Of a DNA stretch of 64,000 nt, positions 32,057 to 40,294 are shown piece by piece. Location: positions 1 to 64,000 of the forward strand of contig JABLUY010000195.1 in the NCBI GenBank assembly GCA_013306675.1, read 5' to 3'. The stretch comes from Thraustochytrium sp. TN22 (lineage: Eukaryota; Sar; Bigyra; Thraustochytrida; Thraustochytriidae). Both the position numbers and the translations under genes were made by a program. How positions within the stretch are numbered: position 1 is the stretch's first letter; each line of letters starts with the position of its first letter. The notes under the pieces were generated by a model. The model was given only the letters and a program-made list of their open reading frames with translations. It was not told where the DNA came from and did no database searches.

Positions 32057-32860
32057 GCTGTCGCGCCGGCCACTGTGATGTGATGTGATGTACTCTTTGA
32101 AAATTCCGCTCTTGCTTGCCCTCCTCTCAAAGGTCAACAACTTGCAACAAAATAACGTGCTTGTCTCGAAAGTATCTTGCAAGGCTTCCATCCCCCAGGC
32201 GACCGCCTTTCTTTCACCGTACGCACCACTGCGCTGCAGCGCAGTGCAGCAAAGTCGCTGTCTGGCCAGAGTTCAATGTCCCGACCATGAGCGAGCTCCT
32301 TGCACGAGGGCGTTTGCTCGCGCGTCTAGCTAGGCCTACTGGCTCTAGTAGAGAGCTAGTAGCTCTAGCCTGGCCACCACTCAAGCCTTGAACAGCACCC
32401 CCAACAGATGCCGCCCCATGCTCATCATCCTCATGCCCTTTGTATGATGATTTGTATGAGCAAAAGCAAGAACAACTGCAGCAGCGACCGGAGCAGCACC
32501 AGTATACCAGTCCCACCACCTGACTGTGAAGCACCAGCACCAGCACCAGCACCAGCACCAGCACCAGCACCAGCACCTGCACCAGCACCAGCGCAGCGGC
32601 AGCAGCAGCAGCCGCAACTCGAACATGAAGCAACACACGAGCTTGAGCATGTGCAGCTGCGGCGAGTCCAAGAACCAGCGGCGCGCAAGTGCGGAATGGC
32701 GGCGCAAGTGCAGAATGGGCGCGCGCAAGTGCGGAATCGGTGGCGGCGCGGGCCAGCCACCGCCGCGCGCGCAGACCCAGCCGGCGGCCCGGCGGAGCGG
32801 CGCGCGCGCGCGCGGCGGCGGCGGCGCGGCGCGAGCGGCGCGGGTGGACCGTCCGCCAGC
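32057..32860. other. upstream region of the SAM/START-like gene
   Basis: Includes GTGAT repeats (about 32073-32090), CTAG-rich sequence (32325-32370) and a CACCAG hexamer array (about 32530-32592). An open frame in phase with the downstream gene runs through it, but translates mainly to Pro-Ala repeats and Arg-rich sequence, so I treat it as leader. Confidence 0.55.
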
Positions 32861-35800
32861 ATGGACACGTCCACGGAGGCGTTTCTGCTGGACCATGGGC
32901 TGGAGGACTTCAAGGCGGGGCTGGGCACGCTGGGCGTGAGCTCGCTGGATGACCTCTTCTTCATGTCGTCGCACGAGGAGGACCTCAGGAGGATCGGCAT
33001 GAACACCGTGAAGATCCGGAAGCTGCAGGTGGCGGTCTCGGAGATGATGCGGTCGCCAGGGAACGGCGCAGGCGGGTCCGAGCTGTCGCTGCCGCGGACC
33101 GCGAGCCAGCCGTCTGGCGCGGACCTGTGGGACAACGGGAGCTCCACGAGCACGGAGAGGCGCAGCAGCAGGAGCAGCGGCAAGCGGTTCGGGCTCTTCT
33201 CCAAAGGGTTTGGCAAGAAGAAGGCGTCGCAGCAGGCGGGCTCCTCGGACGGCGCCAGCGCCGAGGGGAGCGAGCCCGGCAGTGCCGGCGGCCTACGGCG
33301 GCGGTCCAGCGGCGGCCACCCTGCCAACGTGAGCTACGGCGGCGGCTACAATCACGGTGGCCACCTGCCGGAGAACCGGTACGAGCCAAACGTGCAGCTC
33401 CACTTCGAGGTCAAGATCACGCGGTCGCCGCAGTGGGACGAGCAGCAATCCTTGGAGGCGTCCACAGGCGTGCATGCGCTCCTGGCGGTGGCAACCGGCA
33501 ACGCCGTGGATTGGCGCACGGTGAACAGGTCCGCCTACGGCGCGACCTCGTCGAATCTCATGCACGGCAGCTCGTATAGCGTAGGTTCGTGCAAGGCGTT
33601 CTCGGAGGGCAGGGAAATCGAGGCGACGGCGTTGCGCGCCACAACCGTGGTGGCGGCCGACATGAACGAGGTCATGGGCCTGCTCATCATGGCCGACACG
33701 AGCGTCATGCTGCGGCGCATGTCGATGCTCGACGGCACCTTTTTGCACGGCCAGGTGCTGCGGTTGGTGTGGCCGCGGACCTCGAACGGTGCGGAGGAGG
33801 CCTACGATTACCCCTCGCTGCCGCTGTGCACGGTGTCGCGCTCGTGCCACCTGCTGCCTGAGTCCAAGACGCCGCGCGACTTTGTGTACCGGAGCCACTA
33901 CGGCTTTCACGAGCACAACGGCCGGCGCGTGGGCGTGCGGACGCTCCTGTCCGTGGACCACCTCATGGCCGAGGTGGCTTCCAGGAGCGACCATCCGGAC
34001 GCGCCGGTGCGTGGGCTCATCTTAGATGGCTCTGGCCTGCTCGTGCTGCCCGCTGTGGAGCCCAACACGTGTACCCTCGTGTTTACGCTCATCGCCTCGC
34101 TGGGCTCCAAGTCGGGCGCCAGCGCCAAGGGGCCCAAGCTGCGACGCGGCTCCAAGGCGACCAAGGAGCCACAGCAGCTGGAGGCCATGGTGTCCATGGT
34201 GGATAGCATTCGCGTGTTTGTGGAGCGCGCGCGCGCGGCTGCCGCTGCCGGCCGCGCCGTCTGCTCGGACGAGGTGCTGCCCGCCTACGACGCCGCCTCG
34301 AGCGCCGGCGGCGTGCCCGGCACGGCGAGCGGAAAGGCGCTCTCTCGACTCATGGGTGACGACGAGCGCCGGTCGCAGCCGCGCAGGTCGGTCTCGCCGT
34401 CGCGCACGCCGCCGCCGCCGCCGCCGCGCACGGACTTGGCGCTGCACTCGCTTGGGGCCGTGGACGGGCCGGGGTTTGAGGCAGGAAAGGAGCAAGAGGA
34501 GGATGGCCTCGACACGCCGCCGTACATGGCGGGGGGCGGCGTCGGCGGCGGGGTGGACTACGAGGACGAAGACGAGGAGGAGCCCCCAGCGCTGCCGCTG
34601 CGGCCCGGCGGGCTCCGGGTCGTGGCGCCGCCGGTGACCATGGAGGATGACGCCGAGGCCCAGGACCTGGCGTCGCATCCGTCGCAGACGTCGCCGGACT
34701 ACGACACGAGCGCGGAGGATGGCGGCGAGGGCCGCGGCACGCCAGAGCCGACGAGCCAGGCAGACGCCATGGAGATCATGCGCAAGGAGCTCTTGGATGC
34801 GAAGCGGCGCATGGAGGAGTATCAGGCCGAGGCGAAGCGGTATCAGGAGGAGCTAAAGCAGCGCGAGGCGAGCAAGCGGCGGCTCCAGGAGGAGGCTGAC
34901 CGCACGCCCGAGTCGCCTCCGACGCCGCCGCCCGCCGTGTACGATACGCCCGATGAGGCCGTGCGTGCAGAGATGGAGCGCCTGCGGGACCGCTTGCGCA
35001 GGGTGCGCGAGTACCTGCCGGCCAACATCGACGAAAACGATCTGGACCTGACGCTGGACGAGGCGGAACGCCGCATGAAGGATGCCGTGCAGCGCATCAT
35101 GAGCACCGAGGACGAGAAGGAGCAATTCGAGGCGCAGAACCAGTTCGAAAAGTACGACCAGATTGTGCGCAACCATCCGGACTACAAGAAGCGCGAGCTG
35201 GAGAAGCTGCGCAAGTGGGAGGAAGACCAAAAGCCCAAGAATCTTGCTGCGCTCGAAGAGATGAAGCGCATCATCAAGCCGGAGTACTTCAACAAGAGCA
35301 AGGCTGCGCTCGTGGACAAGTGCGGTCTCAAGCCTGCGCTGGCCTCGCGCATCCACACGCAAAAGGTCCTGCGCCTGCTCTTTCTCACGGCGGACGACAT
35401 CGCCAAGATCCACTACGGCGACTTCACCAACAAGTACAACCCGCAGGGCCTTGATATCGTCGAGCAGCGCGCCATCTACGCCGCCAGTCCGGAGGAGTTC
35501 GCGAACGACCCCACCGGGGACAAGGCCAAGTGGCGTCGCAACGTGCAGGAGAAGCTCTCCGAGCTCATCAAGAAGGAGGAGAAGGGCGCGCTGCGCGGTG
35601 ACGAGAAGCGCCACCGCGCGTACTGCGACGATCCGCCGCCGTCTGCCGCTCGCGCCGGCGCCGGCGCCGGCGCGCCTCGTCCGTTCATGGGCGCTGGCGG
35701 GCCGCGCCCGCGCGGGCCAGCAGCCGGCGACCTCGCTGCGATGCTCCAGAAGCGCGCTGGGGGCGGCGCAGGCGGTGGCATCGCGAATCGGGCCGCGGCG

Positions 35801-36898
35801 CTCGAGGGCATCTTCCCCGGCGGCGGCGGCGGACCGCGCGGCCCGCCACGCGGACCTGCCGCTGGCTCCATCGCCGCGCGCAGCGCTGCACTTGGCGCCA
35901 TGCTGCCGGGCGGGCCCCGCGGCCCTCCGGGGGGCGGCGGCAAGCCGCGCGAGCCCGGGTCCATCGCAGCTCGTAGTGCGGCGCTTGGGGCAATGATGCC
36001 TGGCGGGCCGCGCGGGTCTCCGCGCGGGCCGCCGGCCGCTGCAAGCGCCCCGCCGGAGCCCGGTTCCATCGCCGCCCGGAGCGCGGCTCTCGCGTCCATC
36101 TTCCCCGGCGGCGCGCGGGGCCCGCCTTCGGCCAAGCCGCCTACAGAGCCCGAGGCCGACGAGGCTCCTTTCTCAGCGGCGTCCTCGACAGCGTCCCAAC
36201 CCGACACCTCGCGTCGCAGCTCGCGTGGGCCGACGCGCGTCACGGATGACGACATCACCCAGTCCCTGGAGCGGTCCTTTAGTCAGCGCGAAAACGTCGG
36301 CACGCCTTCCCCGTCGGAGTCTCCAAAGCCGGTTGAGGAGATGGCGTCCAAGCCTTCGCCTCTAGCCTCGCCCAAGCCGCTGGAGGAGGAGGAGGAGAAG
36401 GAGAAGATGCCCAAGCCTGTGGAGGCCCCGACGCCAGTGCCAGCGCCCGAGCCTGTGGAGACGCCCACGGCAGAGCCTGTGCCTGTGCCGGCGTCGGCGC
36501 CACCCAAAGCGCCCCCCGCGCCACCGCCGCGTTCGCCCGTGGAGTCCCCTCCCGCGCCACCGCCGCGTACGCCCGTGGAGTCCCCTCCCGCGCCACCGCC
36601 GCGTAGTACACCCGTGGAGTCCCCTCCCGCGCCTAGGCTCTCGCCCAAGGCCGCGGCCGACCTGGACGGCGAGGACGAGCTACGCGAGCTCCTCAACGCA
36701 TCCTTTCGCCACCGGCCCAGCAAGTCAGTGGAGGAGAAGACCACTTCTGCTGGTGCTGGTGCTGGTGCTGGTGCTGCTGCTGCTGCTTCTGCCGCTGGTG
36801 CAGGAGCTGCTTCTAACGCTGCCGGAACTGGGGCCAAGTCCGGCGATGACGACTGGATGGCCTCTCTGCAGAGCTCCCTCTCCTCGCAGTTCTCCTAA
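32861..36898 (+). CDS. SAM domain / START-like multidomain scaffold protein
   Basis: 1345 aa from ATG 32861. Residues 1-65 form a SAM domain (FLLDHGLEDFKAGLGTLGVS, LRRIGMNTVKIRKLQVAV). Residues about 175-405 look like a START/FYVE-START lipid-binding fold (VLRLVWPRTSNG, YRSHYGFHEHNGRRVGVRTL, ASRSDHPDAPVRGLILDGSG). Proline and acidic low complexity follows, then a coiled coil and a helical module at about 690-925 (PEYFNKSKAALVDKCGLKPA, TNKYNPQGLDIVEQRAIYAA) that reads like a conserved domain I cannot name. After it come four copies of a motif, consensus GSIAARSAALGAMxPGG (about 965-1085), Pro-rich SH3-type repeats (VESPPAPPPR, three copies) and an acidic end with DDDW. The layout suggests a membrane-linked signalling or actin scaffold. 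This is inference; no catalytic site is visible. Confidence 0.85.
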   Translation: MDTSTEAFLLDHGLEDFKAGLGTLGVSSLDDLFFMSSHEEDLRRIGMNTVKIRKLQVAVSEMMRSPGNGAGGSELSLPRTASQPSGADLWDNGSSTSTERRSSRSSGKRFGLFSKGFGKKKASQQAGSSDGASAEGSEPGSAGGLRRRSSGGHPANVSYGGGYNHGGHLPENRYEPNVQLHFEVKITRSPQWDEQQSLEASTGVHALLAVATGNAVDWRTVNRSAYGATSSNLMHGSSYSVGSCKAFSEGREIEATALRATTVVAADMNEVMGLLIMADTSVMLRRMSMLDGTFLHGQVLRLVWPRTSNGAEEAYDYPSLPLCTVSRSCHLLPESKTPRDFVYRSHYGFHEHNGRRVGVRTLLSVDHLMAEVASRSDHPDAPVRGLILDGSGLLVLPAVEPNTCTLVFTLIASLGSKSGASAKGPKLRRGSKATKEPQQLEAMVSMVDSIRVFVERARAAAAAGRAVCSDEVLPAYDAASSAGGVPGTASGKALSRLMGDDERRSQPRRSVSPSRTPPPPPPRTDLALHSLGAVDGPGFEAGKEQEEDGLDTPPYMAGGGVGGGVDYEDEDEEEPPALPLRPGGLRVVAPPVTMEDDAEAQDLASHPSQTSPDYDTSAEDGGEGRGTPEPTSQADAMEIMRKELLDAKRRMEEYQAEAKRYQEELKQREASKRRLQEEADRTPESPPTPPPAVYDTPDEAVRAEMERLRDRLRRVREYLPANIDENDLDLTLDEAERRMKDAVQRIMSTEDEKEQFEAQNQFEKYDQIVRNHPDYKKRELEKLRKWEEDQKPKNLAALEEMKRIIKPEYFNKSKAALVDKCGLKPALASRIHTQKVLRLLFLTADDIAKIHYGDFTNKYNPQGLDIVEQRAIYAASPEEFANDPTGDKAKWRRNVQEKLSELIKKEEKGALRGDEKRHRAYCDDPPPSAARAGAGAGAPRPFMGAGGPRPRGPAAGDLAAMLQKRAGGGAGGGIANRAAALEGIFPGGGGGPRGPPRGPAAGSIAARSAALGAMLPGGPRGPPGGGGKPREPGSIAARSAALGAMMPGGPRGSPRGPPAAASAPPEPGSIAARSAALASIFPGGARGPPSAKPPTEPEADEAPFSAASSTASQPDTSRRSSRGPTRVTDDDITQSLERSFSQRENVGTPSPSESPKPVEEMASKPSPLASPKPLEEEEEKEKMPKPVEAPTPVPAPEPVETPTAEPVPVPASAPPKAPPAPPPRSPVESPPAPPPRTPVESPPAPPPRSTPVESPPAPRLSPKAAADLDGEDELRELLNASFRHRPSKSVEEKTTSAGAGAGAGAAAAASAAGAGAASNAAGTGAKSGDDDWMASLQSSLSSQFS

Positions 36899-37213
36899 GT
36901 TAGCCGGCCTCGCAGCCAGCCGGAGGCCCTGAAAGCACTACCCTAACACCAGCTTTGATGATGATCACCGAGTCTGCCCGAGGGCATATCCCCTCGATGG
37001 TTCGCTTTTGCCCGCATTGACGCAGGGACGAGACGCGCGCGCGACTCGGCGCGAGCACATCTGACCAAAACTTGACTGACGCAGACCACAACGCGCAAGC
37101 CTTCCCCGCGCACGCGCACGTCGCGTCGCGCTCGCGTCGCGCTCGCCTGCGCTCGCCTGCGCGGCGGGGCTCGCCCCGGGGCGCGTGCGCGGCGGCGCGG
37201 CGAACTGGACACT
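36899..37213. other. spacer between two plus-strand genes
   Basis: A 315-bp spacer with GTCGCGCTCGC/CTGCGCTCGC repeats at about 37123-37160. No gene. Confidence 0.6.
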
Positions 37214-37720
37214 ATGTACACTCTGCGAGATGGGATGGGATGGATTGACGCAGTCTGCGCAGCAGAGCAGCAGAGACAGAACCGCGCCGGGCGCCAAGCG
37301 GCGCGCGGGGGCGGGCCTGGGCGCGGCGTGATGCAGAACCCGGCCGTGGTGTTCGACGCGGCGACGGGCGAAACCATCCTGCTGGCGCGCGAGGCGCGTG
37401 TGCGCGAGCGCGAGGAGCGTGCCCCGGCGAAGGCCGCGGACCGCGCAGCACGCGAGAAGGCGCAACGGCGCGAGACGCTGCTCCGCTTGCAGCGCCAGCA
37501 GCAGGAGCACGTGCAGGCGCTCGTCGAGGACGAGGTAAAAGCCGAGAAGCGCCGCGAGGCACAGTGGGAGCTCGAGGCCTCCACGCCGGCCGCCAAGCGC
37601 TTCCTGCGGCACAAGTTCGACCGCGAGCGCGCCAAGGCCCGCGAGAGGCTGCATCGCGTACAGTGCGAGCAGGAGGTCCTCCTGGCCGCCAAGATGGCCG
37701 AGCTGAGCCTCCTTCGATGA
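37214..37720 (+). CDS. small charged coiled-coil protein, function unknown
   Basis: 168 aa from ATG 37214 (a second ATG follows at codon 8). A short ordered start (MGWIDAVCAAEQQRQN) and Gly/Arg linker are followed by NPAVVFDAATGETILLARE, then almost continuous charged helix rich in Arg, Glu, Gln and Ala to the end. Three positions share a RE(K/R)-type spacing typical of single long alpha-helices. Codon use matches the neighbours, and the opposite-strand translations are low complexity. No family recognised; a structural or adaptor role is the most that can be inferred. Confidence 0.6.
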   Translation: MYTLRDGMGWIDAVCAAEQQRQNRAGRQAARGGGPGRGVMQNPAVVFDAATGETILLAREARVREREERAPAKAADRAAREKAQRRETLLRLQRQQQEHVQALVEDEVKAEKRREAQWELEASTPAAKRFLRHKFDRERAKARERLHRVQCEQEVLLAAKMAELSLLR

Positions 37721-38491
37721 CGAGATTGGCAGATGAATAAATGGGCGACAACCCGGCCCGCCCGACCCTGCGCTCATCATGGGCCTCCTTCAAGTACTGT
37801 AAGCTATGCTCAAGAGAAGCTCCTTGCTACCAGCGAAGACACCTTCCTTTCGTTGGGCTCGTGACCAGCTTGTGCCAGCCTGTGCCAGCCTGCGCCTCTG
37901 CGTGGGCGGGGTACCAGCATGCATCGCCACGACCATGAATCGCCACGACATTGGATACCACCACACGAAAAGCATGGTGTACTTACGCTTCGCACCTCTC
38001 TGTCGCGTCCTTTTTCACAAACCGCTTCCGCACCTTGCAGTGCGCGTGGGCGCCGCACGGCGCCTGAGCGGAGCGTCTAGAGCATTGTCCCCTCCTCCCG
38101 GAGCCGCTGGCCGCTGGCCGCGCCGCTGCCTCGAATGATCCCAGGACCGACCGGCGCTGGTTACCAAACTTACAGTCAGCGCGCGCAGAGAGTTGCGCTG
38201 CGACCGTGCTCGCGGGCTCGCAAGCTCGCAAGCTCGCAAGCGCCGCTCCTGATGAGCAGCTCAGCGAGCACGACTCTGCGCTGCGGAGCAGAAGCACCAC
38301 AATTGTTCCATTGTTCCGAGGGCCAGGCTCGCTCGGGCTCGCCGACAACCCGAGGTCGGCGCTCGGGCTCGGCGGCTCCGGCGAGCGCGCCCGGCTTCGC
38401 GACGCTCCGGCGCGCGGCGCGCGGGCGCGGCAGAGCGGCAACTCGGGCCGGCGCGCGGGCCCGCACGCGCGCTCTACGCGCGCTCGGCGGC
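37721..38491. other. spacer upstream of the WLM protease gene
   Basis: Includes AT-richer sequence just after the coiled-coil gene (AATAAATGGG at 37736-37745 contains the polyadenylation hexamer AATAAA), TTGTGCCAGCC/CTGTGCCAGCC repeats (37870-37890) and CTCGCAAG repeats (38215-38245). No gene. Confidence 0.6.
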
Positions 38492-40171
38492 ATGGCGGGC
38501 GATCACGAGCGCGAGTACCGCGTGCGGTTCCGCGGCGAGGCGCTGGCGGCGCGCGCGGCGCGCGAGGGCGGGCTGGCGGCGCTGCAGGCGCGGCTGCGCG
38601 AGCTGACGGGCGTGGCGGAGGCGCAGCAGAAGCTCGTGGGCCGCGGCGGCCGGCGCGTGCAGGACGACGCGCAGCTGCTCGCGGCCGTGGGCGGCGAGGA
38701 CGGCGACGCCGAGGCGCAGCTGCAGCTCTTCGGCAGCACGGACGCCGAGCTGGAGGCCGTGCGCGCCGCGGAGGAGGCCGCCGCCGCGGGCGGCGTGGGC
38801 AAGCAGGTGTGGAACGACCTGGACGTGGACTACGACGAGGTGATGCGCGAGCACGAGCGCCTCTCTGACCAGCGCGAGCGCGAGACGCGCATGCGCGCGG
38901 CCGCCGAGACCGACTGGCGCTTCCACGGCTACCGCGCGCTGCCGCAGTTCGCGGACGCGGCGCGCGCGAGGGAGATCCTGGAGCGCCTCGGAACGGAGCC
39001 CGGCTTCGTGGCGGTCATGCGCAAACACCGCTGGTGCGTGGGCGTGCTGAGCGAAATGTACCCTGACGGCAAGGTCGGCGTGGACCCGGTCTGCGTGCTG
39101 GGCGTGAACATCAACAAGGGCCAGGAAATCTCCCTGCGTTTACGCACCGATGACCTGCGCGGCTTTCGCAAGTACGCCGAGGTGCGCAAAGTTCTCTGCC
39201 ACGAGCTCGCGCACATGGTGCACTCTGAGCATGATGCCGACTTCTACCAACTCATGCGCCAGATCGAGCGCGAGCATGGCGAGCTAGACTGGCGCACGTC
39301 CGGCGCGCGCGCCGTCGGGGGCGCAGGGCCTACTGTCGCGCCTCTCCAGGCCGCCCGTGCCGCTGCGGCGCGCAGCCAGCAGCGTCCAGAGGGTGGAGTT
39401 CATCGCCTCGGAGGCGACCACGATCACGCCGCTCCTGCCGCGTCTGCTCGCGAGGCCGCCGCTTTGGCTGCGCAGCTTCGGGCTGCAGAAAAGCGAGAAG
39501 CTCAGGGAGAGCTATCGCCTGAGCAAGCTTCTGGACAAGAGCAAACGGACCGGCAATGGCAGGACCAAGAGCAGCTGGAGCAGGGGCTGGGTGAAAATGA
39601 GGAAACCGAAATGGTCGCGGAATCCAGCGATGACGTAGGCGAGGGGGTCGCGCAAGAGGAGCAGGCGTACCAAGGATCGATCGCTCGCGAGGATCATGCC
39701 GACTCGCAAAAGCCAAGCGACGAGGCGGCCAAGGACGACACAGTTGGCGCACAGGACGGTGCATTGAATACTTCCAGCACGGACGACTTTCCTGTCGTGC
39801 TCGACGAGGCCCTAGAACAGCGCGTGCGAGACGCGGTGGGCCAGGTTGTGGAACGCAACGAGGCTGGGAGCGCGTTGCGTGCACTGGAGATGCTCGGCCG
39901 CGTGCTGCGCAACGTCGTCAGAAACCCTAGCGAGGTCAAGTTCCAGCGACTGCGCGTGAACAACGGCAAGTTCCGCGAGGCCATCGGTAGCGTGCTTGGC
40001 GCACGCAATGTGCTTTCAACGCTAGGTTGGGAGCTGCAAGAAGGCGGAGCGGACGCAGGCGGCGACGTGCTCTCTTTCGTGCCAAGCGCGGAGAGTCTAG
40101 CATTGAGCGTGAGCGCGTTGGGGCCGATTGAGCAAATGGCGGATCTGTGCCGCGCCCTGCTCGGCGCGTAG
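38492..40171 (+). CDS. UBL-WLM-PUB domain metalloprotease (Wss1/SPRTN-like class)
   Basis: 559 aa from ATG 38492. An N-terminal ubiquitin-like fold (about 1-95: YRVRFRGEALAARAA, LREL TGVAEAQQKLV, GGRRVQDDAQLLAAVG) precedes a WLM domain (about 140-270). That domain ends in the zinc-metalloprotease motif HELAHMVHSEHD (about residue 236), with both His, the catalytic Glu and the third His. An acidic Gln/Glu linker leads to a C-terminal PUB domain (about 435-540: ALRALEMLGRVLRNVVRNPS, KFQRLRVNNGKFREAIGSVL). WLM proteases act with ubiquitin/SUMO and the Cdc48/p97 segregase to clear DNA-protein crosslinks; PUB domains bind the p97 tail. The UBL-WLM-PUB order is known from plants and some protists. 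Active-site residues are intact. Confidence 0.88.
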   Translation: MAGDHEREYRVRFRGEALAARAAREGGLAALQARLRELTGVAEAQQKLVGRGGRRVQDDAQLLAAVGGEDGDAEAQLQLFGSTDAELEAVRAAEEAAAAGGVGKQVWNDLDVDYDEVMREHERLSDQRERETRMRAAAETDWRFHGYRALPQFADAARAREILERLGTEPGFVAVMRKHRWCVGVLSEMYPDGKVGVDPVCVLGVNINKGQEISLRLRTDDLRGFRKYAEVRKVLCHELAHMVHSEHDADFYQLMRQIEREHGELDWRTSGARAVGGAGPTVAPLQAARAAAARSQQRPEGGVHRLGGDHDHAAPAASAREAAALAAQLRAAEKREAQGELSPEQASGQEQTDRQWQDQEQLEQGLGENEETEMVAESSDDVGEGVAQEEQAYQGSIAREDHADSQKPSDEAAKDDTVGAQDGALNTSSTDDFPVVLDEALEQRVRDAVGQVVERNEAGSALRALEMLGRVLRNVVRNPSEVKFQRLRVNNGKFREAIGSVLGARNVLSTLGWELQEGGADAGGDVLSFVPSAESLALSVSALGPIEQMADLCRALLGA

Positions 40172-40294
40172 ATTTGTTTTGTCAAACAAAGAGATTTGTT
40201 GCTGTTTGTACCAGGTATCATCATTCCAGCTTTGTGCAGAGCAAAGGGAAGGGGGGGGGGGACGGTGGACAGAAATCAGAGGTAGCTTGCTCAG

